Assembly (NCBI GenBank): GCA_965262305.1
Contig: CBDHEY010000002.1
Span: 496,001-560,000 of the forward strand
Direction of reading: 5' to 3'
Length of the DNA stretch: 64,000 bases
Origin: CBDHEY01 sp965262305
Lineage (GTDB): Bacteria > Pseudomonadota > Gammaproteobacteria > Pseudomonadales > Cellvibrionaceae
Shown here: positions 26,712-35,625 of the stretch, in pieces
Position numbering within the stretch: position 1 is the stretch's first letter
How the letters are laid out: each line of letters opens with the position of its first letter
Program-made: the position numbers and the translations under genes
The notes under the pieces: model-generated
Database searches by the model: none
Seen by the model: only the letters and a program-made list of their open reading frames with translations
Told to the model about the DNA's origin: nothing

Positions 26712-27236
26712 TTAATATGTGCCTCTAATTGGATAGTCTTTGCCGTCAGTCCGTAACCAGCCCAAACTACCTACAAGTTCATTTAAATCAGGACGAGAAA
26801 ATGGTGCATTGGATATATCTATTACTTGAATGTTTGCCTGTTCATTTAAAATATACATACCTGGTTCCGAGAACGGATGGTCGGTTTCATGCTCAGATCG
26901 TGGGTGAGAAATATATAAACCGAGACTTTTCATTTGCTCTATGGATAAACCATAAAGAATAGGAAATGTAACGTTTAACTTTTCTTGATGGATTTTTAAT
27001 TGCGCCAAACTATCGCTAGAAACTGCCACGATATCAATACCCATATCAACCAGTTTTTGTGTTCGTTCTTCCAGCATATTGAGATATTTTGTACACAAAG
27101 GACAGTGAACTCCTCGATAGACGACAATCATTTTCCAATCTGCCCCATTGCGGCATTGTCTTAAATCTGTAAGTACACCGTTTGAATCATTCAGTTCAAT
27201 TTTTGGAAAGGGTGAGCCTGCTATTAGTTTAGTCAT
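26712..27236 (-). CDS. AhpC/TSA-family peroxiredoxin-like protein
   Basis: A 174-residue thioredoxin-fold protein. The active-site region reads VVYRGVHCPLC, with Cys45 in the peroxidatic position and Cys48 three residues later, a CPxC arrangement. The rest (DIVAVSSDS, PGMYILNE) fits atypical peroxiredoxins of the Prx-like2/redoxin kind that reduce hydroperoxides. It lies 13 bases after the TetR gene on the same strand and is probably induced with it under electrophile or peroxide stress. Confidence 0.8.
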   Translation of the reverse strand: MTKLIAGSPFPKIELNDSNGVLTDLRQCRNGADWKMIVVYRGVHCPLCTKYLNMLEERTQKLVDMGIDIVAVSSDSLAQLKIHQEKLNVTFPILYGLSIEQMKSLGLYISHPRSEHETDHPFSEPGMYILNEQANIQVIDISNAPFSRPDLNELVGSLGWLRTDGKDYPIRGTY

Positions 27237-27249
27237 GTCTTTCAGCCTA

Positions 27250-27858
27250 TTACGAATCGAGCGTTGGTATACAAGTTAAAATATTTTCTACAACCGGTTG
27301 AATATCTTCGTATGTTTTTCCTGCTCGAGCTAAGGAAGCTGCACCATGGAAAAAAATGACGATGGTATGTGCTAACGTTCTAGGACTTGAATTCTTTGCT
27401 ATCGTTCCTTCGTTTATTTCATTTTTAAAAAATTCCGTTAAGAAATTTTCAGCAAGATCTTTTATTTCTGATACTTTTTCAAAAGCTTCAGCAGGTAAGT
27501 TAGATGAGGAAAAGTCAGAAGAAGTAATAGAAACAAAACAACCACGAACATTGTCGATATTAAATAGCCCCTCAATAACATGGTTGATGTAGAGACTTAA
27601 GCGCGTTTTTAGTGATTGAGTTTTATTCTCTAAGAAGAACTTAGAAGGAACCACATAGTTTTCGACGTAGTGATCCAATGCTTGAATGAACAATTGTTCC
27701 TTGTTTCCAAATGTTGCGTACATACTTGGCTTATTAATGCCCATTGCATTTGTCAAATCTGTGAGAGAAGTACCCGCATAACCATTTTGCCAAAATGTCA
27801 GCATCGCCTTTTGTAATGCTTCTGTTTTGTCAAATTCTCTTTGTCTACCACCAGCCAT
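27250..27858 (-). CDS. TetR-family transcriptional regulator
   Basis: Repressor of 202 residues. The N-terminal helix-turn-helix is AGTSLTDLTNAMGINKPSMY followed by ATFGNKEQLF; the rest is an all-helical ligand domain. The ATG at 27858 (MAGGRQREFD) is chosen over a TTG at 27888, because the extra ten residues are not part of the family and that TTG overlaps the promoter. It is divergent from a short-chain dehydrogenase and shares the operator at 27921-27932. Confidence 0.85.
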   Translation of the reverse strand: MAGGRQREFDKTEALQKAMLTFWQNGYAGTSLTDLTNAMGINKPSMYATFGNKEQLFIQALDHYVENYVVPSKFFLENKTQSLKTRLSLYINHVIEGLFNIDNVRGCFVSITSSDFSSSNLPAEAFEKVSEIKDLAENFLTEFFKNEINEGTIAKNSSPRTLAHTIVIFFHGAASLARAGKTYEDIQPVVENILTCIPTLDS

Positions 27859-27881
27859 TAAAACCAATCCTAAAAAATCTA

Positions 27882-27935
27882 TTGACAATATTATACTGAA
27901 CGGTACAATAATCTCAAATGTACCGATCGGTATAT
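27882..27935 (+). promoter_or_regulatory. SDR promoter and TetR operator
   Basis: TTGACA (27882-27887) and TACAAT (27904-27909), 16 bases apart, make a good sigma-70 promoter toward the dehydrogenase. Just downstream lies the perfect 12-base palindrome TACCGATCGGTA (27921-27932). A related half, CGGTAC, overlaps the -10 region at 27901. Repressor bound there would block both divergent genes. Confidence 0.7.
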
Positions 27936-27989
27936 TATATTTATAAAATTATCTTATTGTTTTTATTATATTTTTATGAGGAAACTACT

Positions 27990-28730
27990 ATGAGCTTTAG
28001 TGTTGAAGGTAAGGTTGCATTGGTAACCGGCGCGAATCGGGGTATAGGTAAAGCGATTGTTGAATCGTTTGTAAATCATGGTGTGGCTAAGGTATATCTC
28101 GCCGTGCGAAATTTGGATTCTGCGAGCGAATTAGTTGAGAAATTCGGCGATAAGGTTTCACCTATCTTTGTGGATGTTTCTCAAGCAGAAAGTATTAAAG
28201 AACTAGCGAAAGGAGCTCAAGATGTAAATGTCGTGGTAAATAATGCTGGAGTTCTAGAAATTGCCGATCCTCTAAGCGAAAACATGGAAGAAGCATTTAC
28301 CAAAGAACTCAATATCAATGTGTTTGGATTGATTCGAATGGCGCAGGCGTTTACACCAATTATAGAAAAAAATGGCGGTGGTGCTTTTGTACAACTTAAT
28401 TCTGTTGCATCGATTACAAATTTTTTAGGTTTTACCAGTTATTGTGCTTCAAAGTCGGCAGCTTATTCAATTACACAGGGACTAAAAGATTCTGTAGCCG
28501 ATAAGGGTATTCATGTTTTAAGTGTGCATCCAGGTCCTATTGCGACCGACATGGCGGCCAAAGCTGGATTTGACGAAGGTGATACGGTCCAGAGTGTTTC
28601 CGAAGGAATTGTCGCTTCCTTGAAAGCGGGTGATTTTCATCTTTTCCCTGATGTCATGGCTAAAGAAATAGAATCTGCTTATGATTCTTTTGCTAAAAAT
28701 ATTATTGAAGCGCCGATGCAAGAAGGTTAA
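27990..28730 (+). CDS. Short-chain dehydrogenase/reductase
   Basis: A 246-residue classical SDR. It has the cofactor motif TGANRGIG (13-20), NNAG, and the catalytic Ser/Tyr-x3-Lys set (LNSVAS then YCASKSA). Specificity cannot be read from the sequence. The ATG at 27990 has GAGGAA eight bases upstream, and the protein then begins MSFSVEGKVALVTG as in the family; an earlier in-frame start at 27918 lies inside the operator region. It is regulated by the divergent TetR gene. Confidence 0.87.
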   Translation: MSFSVEGKVALVTGANRGIGKAIVESFVNHGVAKVYLAVRNLDSASELVEKFGDKVSPIFVDVSQAESIKELAKGAQDVNVVVNNAGVLEIADPLSENMEEAFTKELNINVFGLIRMAQAFTPIIEKNGGGAFVQLNSVASITNFLGFTSYCASKSAAYSITQGLKDSVADKGIHVLSVHPGPIATDMAAKAGFDEGDTVQSVSEGIVASLKAGDFHLFPDVMAKEIESAYDSFAKNIIEAPMQEG

Positions 28731-28745
28731 TTGTTTCGTAAAAAG

Positions 28746-28777
28746 AAAGCCCTGTCTTTTAGCGCAGAGCTTTTTTT
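28746..28777. terminator. Rho-independent terminator after SDR gene
   Basis: AAAGCCCTG (28746-28754) pairs with CAGAGCTTT (28765-28773) with one G-T wobble and a ten-base loop, followed by a run of T. It sits 15 bases after the stop codon. Confidence 0.75.
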
Positions 28778-28813
28778 GTTGTGCGTTTTATTTTGTGAGA
28801 GTAGGCTTAATAG

Positions 28814-29632
28814 CTATCCTACTTTTTGAAATACAAAATCATGAAGTTGATTAACCTGGGAGTAATCTTCTGTGGCAATTAAAATGTACATAAGATTTTC
28901 GTCCTGCCAGATTCTTCCAGTCATATTTACTTTGTTATAACGATTTACCGCCATTACACTATTTTGATCTTTTTGCGTTACACATAGAGCAACAGGTTTG
29001 CCTTGTTTGCCAATGTACACGAGTTGTAATATTTTTTTATCTTTATATGCCAATGGTTGAACGCGTTTAAACTGGAGATCAAAGGCCGTTAGGTCTGGAA
29101 TTTCGAATTGAGTATTAGATATATTATTAAATTCTGAAATGACGGAGTTAGCCTCTTCTGTACTTTGATTAAGGTTTTCAACTGTTTCTCTTGCATATAG
29201 AGCCTGATAATAAAGCGCACTTTCAACAAGTTCTATCGAATCTTCAGAGACTGTTAATGTGAATGGATCGGTTGATTCGTGATTGGAATCTAGATTGGTT
29301 AACAAGCCTAGTGAATAAAACACCAGTGCGAAGCAGGCGGCTAAGGCCCATGTGTAACGATTATTTAAAACTCGTCTCGGTGGCGCTGATTGTTGATCTA
29401 ACTTTGTTTTTTCCTCCACAGCTTGATCAAATCTATCCAAAATTCTTTGCGGAATTGGTGGAATCTCCATTGTTGCAAAAGCTTCTTTCACCGGCATTTG
29501 AGATTGCTTTATTAACTGCACTCTTGTCCGCAATTTAGGTGATTGCGACATCTCTTTTTCAAACTCAATTTTTTCGGCTTGAATTAATCTATCTTCTATA
29601 TAAGATAAAATATAAACGTCATCGTATTTCAT
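28814..29632 (-). CDS. Transmembrane anti-sigma-factor-like protein
   Basis: A 272-residue membrane-anchored regulator. The N-terminal ~90 residues are cytoplasmic and charged, like an anti-sigma domain (DVYILSYIEDRLIQAEKIEFE). One helix lies near 100-118 (WALAACFALVFYSLGLL), and the remainder would be periplasmic. No Cys/His zinc-binding motif of the ZAS type is seen. ATG 29632 (MKYDD) is chosen since GAGG lies eight to nine bases upstream. It overlaps the sigma factor gene by 14 bases, the standard layout for a sigma/anti-sigma pair. Confidence 0.75.
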   Translation of the reverse strand: MKYDDVYILSYIEDRLIQAEKIEFEKEMSQSPKLRTRVQLIKQSQMPVKEAFATMEIPPIPQRILDRFDQAVEEKTKLDQQSAPPRRVLNNRYTWALAACFALVFYSLGLLTNLDSNHESTDPFTLTVSEDSIELVESALYYQALYARETVENLNQSTEEANSVISEFNNISNTQFEIPDLTAFDLQFKRVQPLAYKDKKILQLVYIGKQGKPVALCVTQKDQNSVMAVNRYNKVNMTGRIWQDENLMYILIATEDYSQVNQLHDFVFQKVG

Positions 29633-30161
29633 GTACATTACCTCGCGATGAATTAGCAACTGCTCGTAAAATTCCGCGTGTTTCAGCTAACTTTCCCAAC
29701 TCTATGCGCGCCCTCGCTAAGCGGCTCATTACAGTACCATGAGCTACATCCAATATGTAGGCTGCATCTTTATAACTGTATCCTTCTACACATACTAGCA
29801 ACATAACTTCTCTTAAATTTTCTGGCAGTTGGTTTACCTTATTTAATACTTCTTTTAGGTATTGCGACGACTCACCTCGACAGCCGATATTGAGATTTTC
29901 GTCTTCAATGTATTCGGTTAGTTCTGTTGTTTGCCAGTTCTGTGTTCGTCTTAGTTCATTTTTCCATATAGAGTGCAAAATGCTAAAAAGCCAACTGCGT
30001 AAATTTGTATCCTCTTCGTATTGATCGATCCGTTCAATCGCTCTTAAGGAAGCTTTTTGTACCAATTCCTCTGCGATATCTTGGGATTGGCACAACTTTA
30101 TTGCAAACTTCCAGAGATGCTCTAGCTCATCCCGAATGGCTTGAATTTTAACAGAGTTCAT
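29619..30161 (-). CDS. ECF-type RNA polymerase sigma factor
   Basis: A 180-residue sigma-70 family factor of the ECF class. Region 2 spans ~10-75 (IAEELVQKASLRAIERI, TNLRSWLFSILHSIWKNELRR) and region 4 spans ~110-160 (QLPENLREVMLLVCVEGYSYKDA then VAHGTVMSRLARARIEL). It overlaps its probable anti-sigma gene. A YceI-like gene upstream on the same strand may belong to its regulon. Confidence 0.88.
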   Translation of the reverse strand: MNSVKIQAIRDELEHLWKFAIKLCQSQDIAEELVQKASLRAIERIDQYEEDTNLRSWLFSILHSIWKNELRRTQNWQTTELTEYIEDENLNIGCRGESSQYLKEVLNKVNQLPENLREVMLLVCVEGYSYKDAAYILDVAHGTVMSRLARARIELGKLAETRGILRAVANSSRGNVHEIR

Positions 30162-30201
30162 ATTCTATCCGATTTTATTGGCATACTTTATTTTTTCAGA
30201 C

Positions 30202-30804
30202 CTAATATTTATCTTTTCTTTCACTTTCTTTTTCAAAAACTAATTTGAAGCTCACAGGTACACTTTTGCTTATACCTATACCACCAACTAATTCAGAGAG
30301 TTTATCAACACCTTCTGCAAGATTAAAAGATGCTGCATCTACTAATATTGGTTCGATTGAGCTGACATATATTGTATTGTTATCAACACTAGCAATTAGT
30401 GCATCAAATTCAACAGGTTGTGTTTTTCCGCTCATAGAGACTGTAGCAGAAAGGGAAAAATCTTTTATATGTTGGTGATTTTTCAAAAACCCCTTTCCCA
30501 GCTGGGCTGTTACATCAATCGTTGGAAATAAATCTGATTTAAAAAGAAAGTCTCGCATACGCTCGTTTCTGATTGGTATTAAGGTTTCAACACTTGCTGT
30601 TTGTATAGAAATTTCAGCTGTATCGTTTTTAATTAAACCGCTAAATTCTGTAAAGTGGTGTTGTTCACCTACGCTGTTCTTCTTTACTGTAACAAAGGAT
30701 ACCTGTGATCTTTCCTCAGATAATACCCATGAAGATGCATTTACTTGATTGGTACCGCAAATAAAAACTACGGTCGCAAAATACGTTAGGGAATGAATTT
30801 TCAT
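30202..30804 (-). CDS. YceI-family periplasmic protein
   Basis: A 200-residue secreted protein with a signal peptide (MKIHSLTYFATVVFICG, cleavage near VNA-SS) and the YceI lipocalin-like fold, which binds long isoprenoid or lipid chains. Family marks are SQVSFVTVKK near the N-terminus and RNERMRDFLF in the middle. ATG 30804 is preceded by GAGGT eight bases upstream; a longer in-frame reading to 30855 would hide the signal peptide. It precedes the ECF sigma gene by 40 bases on the same strand. Confidence 0.84.
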   Translation of the reverse strand: MKIHSLTYFATVVFICGTNQVNASSWVLSEERSQVSFVTVKKNSVGEQHHFTEFSGLIKNDTAEISIQTASVETLIPIRNERMRDFLFKSDLFPTIDVTAQLGKGFLKNHQHIKDFSLSATVSMSGKTQPVEFDALIASVDNNTIYVSSIEPILVDAASFNLAEGVDKLSELVGGIGISKSVPVSFKLVFEKESERKDKY

Positions 30805-31169
30805 ATTAAATACCTCATTTACTACTATATGAATGGTTCTTAATTCAAATAACACCCAAATTAGAGATTTATTCCAAAAATTCTTATCCCATTTATATTA
30901 ACCGTGAATATCTTGTACAAAACGCCGGTCTTCTGCAGAAACATGTATATTTAAATAAAGTTTTAGTTGCAAAATTTGAGGAATACCTTTTTCGATTTTC
31001 AGTTGATCTTAAAACCATATATATTTTTGTGAACTATATTACGTTTTTTCACGCTTTATTCGGAATAAAAATAACTTCCAGGTGTTTTTCCATCGAGGAT
31101 GACAAAACGTGTGCACGTCGTCCTTAAAAAAATAAACCAAATACATAATAAATTCGAGGAAATCATCTA
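30805..31169. other. Intergenic region between divergent genes
   Basis: AT-rich, 365 bases, with the promoters of the YceI gene and of the large secreted protein. No convincing hairpin or operator was found. Confidence 0.4.
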
Positions 31170-33512
31170 ATGACTTTATCTAACTCTATTTCTAGAGTAA
31201 GACGCTCTATTAGCGCCTTCGTGGGTATTAGCTGCGTGTTACCCCTTTATTCCATGGCTCAAACTGGTGAAACCATAAAAATTGAAGCAGAAACTGCGAC
31301 GCTTTCTGGTATCGCTTCTTTATATTCTGATGTGGCTGCTTCTGGTGGTGAAGGTGTTGCTTTCTTAAGTGCTGCTGGTGCTAGCATGACGTTAAGCAAT
31401 GTTCCAAATTCAAATTCAATTTCGATTACTTACGCATCAGAACTTCAAGGCGAAATTTCATTGAGTGTCAATGATGTTGATGCTGGAAAGGTTCTTTTTG
31501 CTTCTACCGGTGCTTGGACGGGCAGTTATTCAACTGTTGAGATCGCAGCAGATATTCCCGATAACTCAGAGCTTAAGATATTTTTTGGTGACGGCGATAC
31601 GCCAATGAATGTAGATTTTTTGAGTTTCAGTACTGTCGTTAATGATAATTTATCCGATTGTCCTAGCTCAATTGGAAACCTCTCTGTATTTGCATTGCCA
31701 AGATTTGCAGAATCGGAAAAAGATGTGTGTCAAATTGGGGGTGTATTAGAGACTGATGCGACCTTGACGGCAGATATTGATTGGTATTTGGAAGGCGGAC
31801 TACAGGTAGGTCGATCTGGATATTATCCAACACTTACGATTAATGCCGGTACCGATATTTTCGGTGATGCTTTAGGTGAAACCGATTACGTGTATGTTTA
31901 CGCGGGAGCATCTATTCAGGCGAACGGTACGAGTGCCTTACCTGTAAGGTTTTTGTCCGACGATAGCAATTTCGATGGAGCTGGAGAGTGGGGTGGTCTT
32001 TACATCGCTGGAGATGGTGATATGCAAGGTGACAATCTTTTAGATTATGTCGTCGTTGCTGAAGGAGGTGCAGAGTACACAATAGGCGGCACTGCTTATC
32101 GAGATAACATCGTTATTCAGGGGGCAGACGACGGTACACGATTGACCTTTGTTCAATCACACGATTCTGCCAGAGATGGTATTTGGATAAGAGACAGTAG
32201 TGCAAGACTAAGCTGGATTCTAGTTACAGGTGCTACACGTGATGGCATTTGGTACCGTAACTTTAATGGCTTAGTCAAAGATTTGATGGTATTACACCGA
32301 CCAGAAACGGGTCGTTCGGGAATCTATGCTTCAGCGACAGAGCTTGCTCCTGGGATTTCAAACCCTCGGTTTGTAAACGTTACATTGTTTGACATGGATA
32401 CTACAATTGAGTCAGCTGTAAACGATCCATCCAAGAGAGAGTTTGGTATTTTATTTGCCGACTATGTTATTGAAGGAGAATTTGCTAACGTTTCTATAGG
32501 TAATTGGAAGCATGGTTGTTATGAAGTTGAGCCAACTGCCGATCTTACAAATCTTTCTATTGATGGTGTGCATTGCACGCATAATTATGGAAACACCGAT
32601 ATTGGCGTGGTAAGAGAAGGAGGTGTTGATTTTCCATTAGTCGGGATTGGTAATGGTGATGGAATTCGTTATTACGATGGAACTCAAAACCGACTTCTAT
32701 TTACCGGCGAATTTGCTGAACGTAAATTTACCGCTGGTTGGTATGTGAATAAAGTAGGCGATCTCACAAATGGTCTAGCTGCTGACTCAGATGCACTTTC
32801 AGGATTCAATGATGGCGATACTAATGGTGATGGTATCGTAGACAGCACGGATGTTGGGGCGACACCGCTATTTGGCTATTCCGGGGCACCTCTTATAAAT
32901 CCAATTGGAGAAGACATTCAGGGGTTTAACGATGATGTAGCGGGTGATACCAATGGCTATGACCTTACGCATAACGGTGCGGTAAGAAGTGGTTCGGACG
33001 CTTCTGCATTTCAGTGGAACTCCTGGACAGTTTCTACTGGCCCACAACAAGGCTTCTGTGCTGCTGATTTACCAGACCCAACGCAAACTCCTCCGCCTGC
33101 AGATGAATACTATATTGTACATAAACCGACGGGATTTAAGTTTCATACCTGTGATATTGATGATGGTACCGCGGTAGCAGCTGTATCCGGTGATGATTCA
33201 AGTAATTGTGCTAAGTGGATTAGAGAAACGAATGGCGATTTCTTTTTCTTGCGTCATGTTGAATCAAATAAACGTATTCGTCCTGCCAGCAGAGTTAATG
33301 GTGCTGCAATTGAATTAAGACCCAGCAGTTGGAAAGGAAATTTTGTCCAATGGTCGTTTAGCGATACAGGAGATGGATTTGGTCACCTTGTAAACCGGGC
33401 AACAGGCAAACACGTTTTTCTTCCACTCTCAGGTGAAAACCAAAGTCTTCAGCAACGTCCTAGTAGTTGGAGAGGGGATTTCACGCGTTGGATGTTTGAA
33501 GCTACGAATTAA
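31170..33512 (+). CDS. Secreted multidomain protein: CBM6/35-like, beta-helix-like, ricin-type lectin-like
   Basis: A 780-residue exported protein with a signal peptide ending near SMA-Q. Residues ~35-150 resemble a family 6/35 carbohydrate-binding module (IKIEAETATLSG, then VDFLSFS at its end). The middle (~200-560) has repeated short strands and Asp/Gly turns as in beta-helix proteins, plus a Ca-binding-like DTNGDGIVDSTD. After a Pro-rich linker (PDPTQTPPPADE), residues ~650-780 hold two QxW-like repeats (RPSSWKGNFVQW and RPSSWRGDFTRW) like ricin/AbfB-type lectins. No catalytic residues can be assigned. It may bind or cleave cell-wall or algal glycans. Followed by a strong terminator. Confidence 0.78.
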   Translation: MTLSNSISRVRRSISAFVGISCVLPLYSMAQTGETIKIEAETATLSGIASLYSDVAASGGEGVAFLSAAGASMTLSNVPNSNSISITYASELQGEISLSVNDVDAGKVLFASTGAWTGSYSTVEIAADIPDNSELKIFFGDGDTPMNVDFLSFSTVVNDNLSDCPSSIGNLSVFALPRFAESEKDVCQIGGVLETDATLTADIDWYLEGGLQVGRSGYYPTLTINAGTDIFGDALGETDYVYVYAGASIQANGTSALPVRFLSDDSNFDGAGEWGGLYIAGDGDMQGDNLLDYVVVAEGGAEYTIGGTAYRDNIVIQGADDGTRLTFVQSHDSARDGIWIRDSSARLSWILVTGATRDGIWYRNFNGLVKDLMVLHRPETGRSGIYASATELAPGISNPRFVNVTLFDMDTTIESAVNDPSKREFGILFADYVIEGEFANVSIGNWKHGCYEVEPTADLTNLSIDGVHCTHNYGNTDIGVVREGGVDFPLVGIGNGDGIRYYDGTQNRLLFTGEFAERKFTAGWYVNKVGDLTNGLAADSDALSGFNDGDTNGDGIVDSTDVGATPLFGYSGAPLINPIGEDIQGFNDDVAGDTNGYDLTHNGAVRSGSDASAFQWNSWTVSTGPQQGFCAADLPDPTQTPPPADEYYIVHKPTGFKFHTCDIDDGTAVAAVSGDDSSNCAKWIRETNGDFFFLRHVESNKRIRPASRVNGAAIELRPSSWKGNFVQWSFSDTGDGFGHLVNRATGKHVFLPLSGENQSLQQRPSSWRGDFTRWMFEATN

Positions 33513-33541
33513 TCCCTCATAACCTTTTGAGTCACTTTATG

Positions 33542-33563
33542 CCGCCTTAGGGCGGTTTTTTTT
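33542..33563 (+). terminator. Rho-independent terminator
   Basis: CCGCC-TTAG-GGCGG followed by eight T, 29 bases after the stop of the large secreted protein. Confidence 0.88.
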
Positions 33564-33604
33564 CAGTCAGAAACTCAGATATTTAGATTCATCAGAGGAT
33601 AAAA

Positions 33605-34807
33605 TCAATTTCTTATTAGATCGATCAATTCTTCTTGATGGTTCAGGTTTTTTTCTGAGGTATATGTCTGATTTGAAAAATCATCTAAGTCGTAGTATTT
33701 AGTTTCAAAGTGATTTGCACCAATTAATGGTTCAGATGTAGGATGCTCGTAAGTCGCTAATTCCAAAACCGCTTCAAATTCCTCTGGCGGAAGTTCTAAG
33801 GCTTCTTCTACGGGGTAGGTGATTTTATGTCCACGAATGCTTTCCACTATATAGGGTCCAGTAGCTTGTTTATTGTGAAATAGCTTTCCAAAAAACATAA
33901 ATGGAATAAATATTTTGCCTTTTTGTAATTTACCTTCATAACTTGCGGTAGCAATGTAAGATTCGTCATTCTTTAAATTTGAATCGAAGCGATACCAGCC
34001 TTCGAAAAAAATATCAACTTCAGCTTCAATAATAAGTGAACCATCAACTAGATTTTCTCGAAATTGATTTGTAAATCTACCAACTTCCCTATTATTTAAT
34101 ACAAAATACTTTGTTGTTTTATAATTCTGATCGTTTGCTTTATATTCTAATGTAACTGAAATATCTCCCCAGTTAGAGTTACTATTTTTATAAATAATTT
34201 CCCAACCATCGACCCGTGTAAATTTTTTATGATTAATCATCGCTTTTTTATATGAAAAATGATCTTTTCGAATTGTCCAGTTTCTATTTGGGTTTTCGCC
34301 TTTACCGGAAATAGATTTAATTTCGACATCATAGGTTTCGCTAGCACCATCTAAACAATAGAATTGTAGTTCAAGTGTTTTATCGTTCGGGGTGAGTCGA
34401 TGTTGCAAAGGTTGAAATCGGCAGGAGAAGTCGGCTTGACGAATATTGTTTGCATCATCTAAAAAAATGGGGCGTTCAAGTGGCTCTTCTATGTAATTTG
34501 GATGAATAAGATCAATAGCCTCGTCATCCAGTGGACGAGAATTTGGTGGATATATAGACCATTCCTTGTGAAGTTCAAGAGCAGTGCTAAGTGATGCATC
34601 TTCGACCACATTAGATTTCTTGGTGGTTGAGACCACGATAGGTACATCTATACTGATATCTTTTTGTAAATTTATTTCCTCATGTTGTTCTTTTATTGCA
34701 AAAGCTTCGGGTTTATTTTGTGATTCTAGAGAGTTTAATAGAACTATTATTCCTATCATGATCGAAGGGATAAAAACGATTAACGATTTTTTACTTTTAC
34801 TTCTCAT
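33605..34807 (-). CDS. Membrane-anchored hypothetical protein, 400 aa
   Basis: I do not recognise a named family. The N-terminus has a basic stretch and one hydrophobic helix (LIVFIPSIMIGIIVLL), so the protein is anchored in the inner membrane with ~370 residues outside. The outer part is rich in beta-strand-like and charged segments and contains two cysteines close together (FSCRF, QFYCLDG). It is encoded 56 bases after the lipase-like gene on the same strand, so the two probably work together, for example as enzyme and chaperone or surface partner; that is inference. Confidence 0.65.
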   Translation of the reverse strand: MRSKSKKSLIVFIPSIMIGIIVLLNSLESQNKPEAFAIKEQHEEINLQKDISIDVPIVVSTTKKSNVVEDASLSTALELHKEWSIYPPNSRPLDDEAIDLIHPNYIEEPLERPIFLDDANNIRQADFSCRFQPLQHRLTPNDKTLELQFYCLDGASETYDVEIKSISGKGENPNRNWTIRKDHFSYKKAMINHKKFTRVDGWEIIYKNSNSNWGDISVTLEYKANDQNYKTTKYFVLNNREVGRFTNQFRENLVDGSLIIEAEVDIFFEGWYRFDSNLKNDESYIATASYEGKLQKGKIFIPFMFFGKLFHNKQATGPYIVESIRGHKITYPVEEALELPPEEFEAVLELATYEHPTSEPLIGANHFETKYYDLDDFSNQTYTSEKNLNHQEELIDLIRN

Positions 34808-34863
34808 TTAATTTATTGTGATGAAATTCCAAGTGAGATCGGCATCTCACCCAGATATTGAGA

Positions 34864-35625
34864 TTATGGATTTCTAGCCAAAGCACGGCGTTGGATATCA
34901 TTAGCTCTAACCGTGGCGTGAGTTCTATCACAACCATCTCCGCCACAGTAACGAATGAATCGATGGTTTCGCCATTTTCCTCCAGAATCACAACGGTTCC
35001 TTGAAACAACTCTGTTATAGCCGCAAGCGCTGTGATAAGCAACTACACCATCATCTTCACCCGGCAACAAAAATGAGTTAATGTTTCCGTCGAACCCCGC
35101 AGCGGTGTAAAAGGTAACACCACGAGTTTCATTGTGATTGTATGCGCCTCTTACAATCGACGGTGTGATATATCGGCCATTGCTACCCACTAGTCTGGCC
35201 AAGTTTGCAAGTTCAGACCCTCCTTCAGCTGAACCCATTGTGAGCACCCGATTAATTTTCCAATTAGAACGGCCACCAAAATCTGCAATAGCTTTTCCAG
35301 TAATGGCACAACCAGTAGAATGACAAATAATAGTACAGCTTTCGTTTCTGCAATTATTATTTAGTATGTTAACCATGCGTTGAACAGGTCGGTTTCTCCA
35401 GTCATCGCGCGACGATGCCCAGCCAACTTGCACTTTGTCCCCATTAAGCTCTTGTCCATCCCAATAGCTACAAGTACTTTGATTATTGCAGCTTTGTAAT
35501 CCTCGATCCGTCGTTGTAAACCCATGAACATAAACTAATTTTTGAGCGTTTACTGAATAAGTAAATATTGAAAGAAAGAAATAAAGTGATGTGATTAGTA
35601 AATTGCGGAAAAAATATTTCATCAT
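34864..35625 (-). CDS. Secreted Cys-rich alpha/beta-hydrolase (lipase-like)
   Basis: A 253-residue exported hydrolase. The signal peptide ends near VNA-QK. It has LVYVHGF (oxyanion region), the nucleophile elbow CHSTGC with Ser103, a likely acid Asp in GEDDGVVAYHSA and a likely His in RTHATVRAND. The elbow deviates from GxSxG because the first Gly is Cys. At least ten cysteines suggest several disulfide bonds. GAGGA precedes tandem ATGs at 35625 and 35622. Substrate unknown; an esterase or lipase acting outside the cell is likely. Confidence 0.75.
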   Translation of the reverse strand: MMKYFFRNLLITSLYFFLSIFTYSVNAQKLVYVHGFTTTDRGLQSCNNQSTCSYWDGQELNGDKVQVGWASSRDDWRNRPVQRMVNILNNNCRNESCTIICHSTGCAITGKAIADFGGRSNWKINRVLTMGSAEGGSELANLARLVGSNGRYITPSIVRGAYNHNETRGVTFYTAAGFDGNINSFLLPGEDDGVVAYHSACGYNRVVSRNRCDSGGKWRNHRFIRYCGGDGCDRTHATVRANDIQRRALARNP

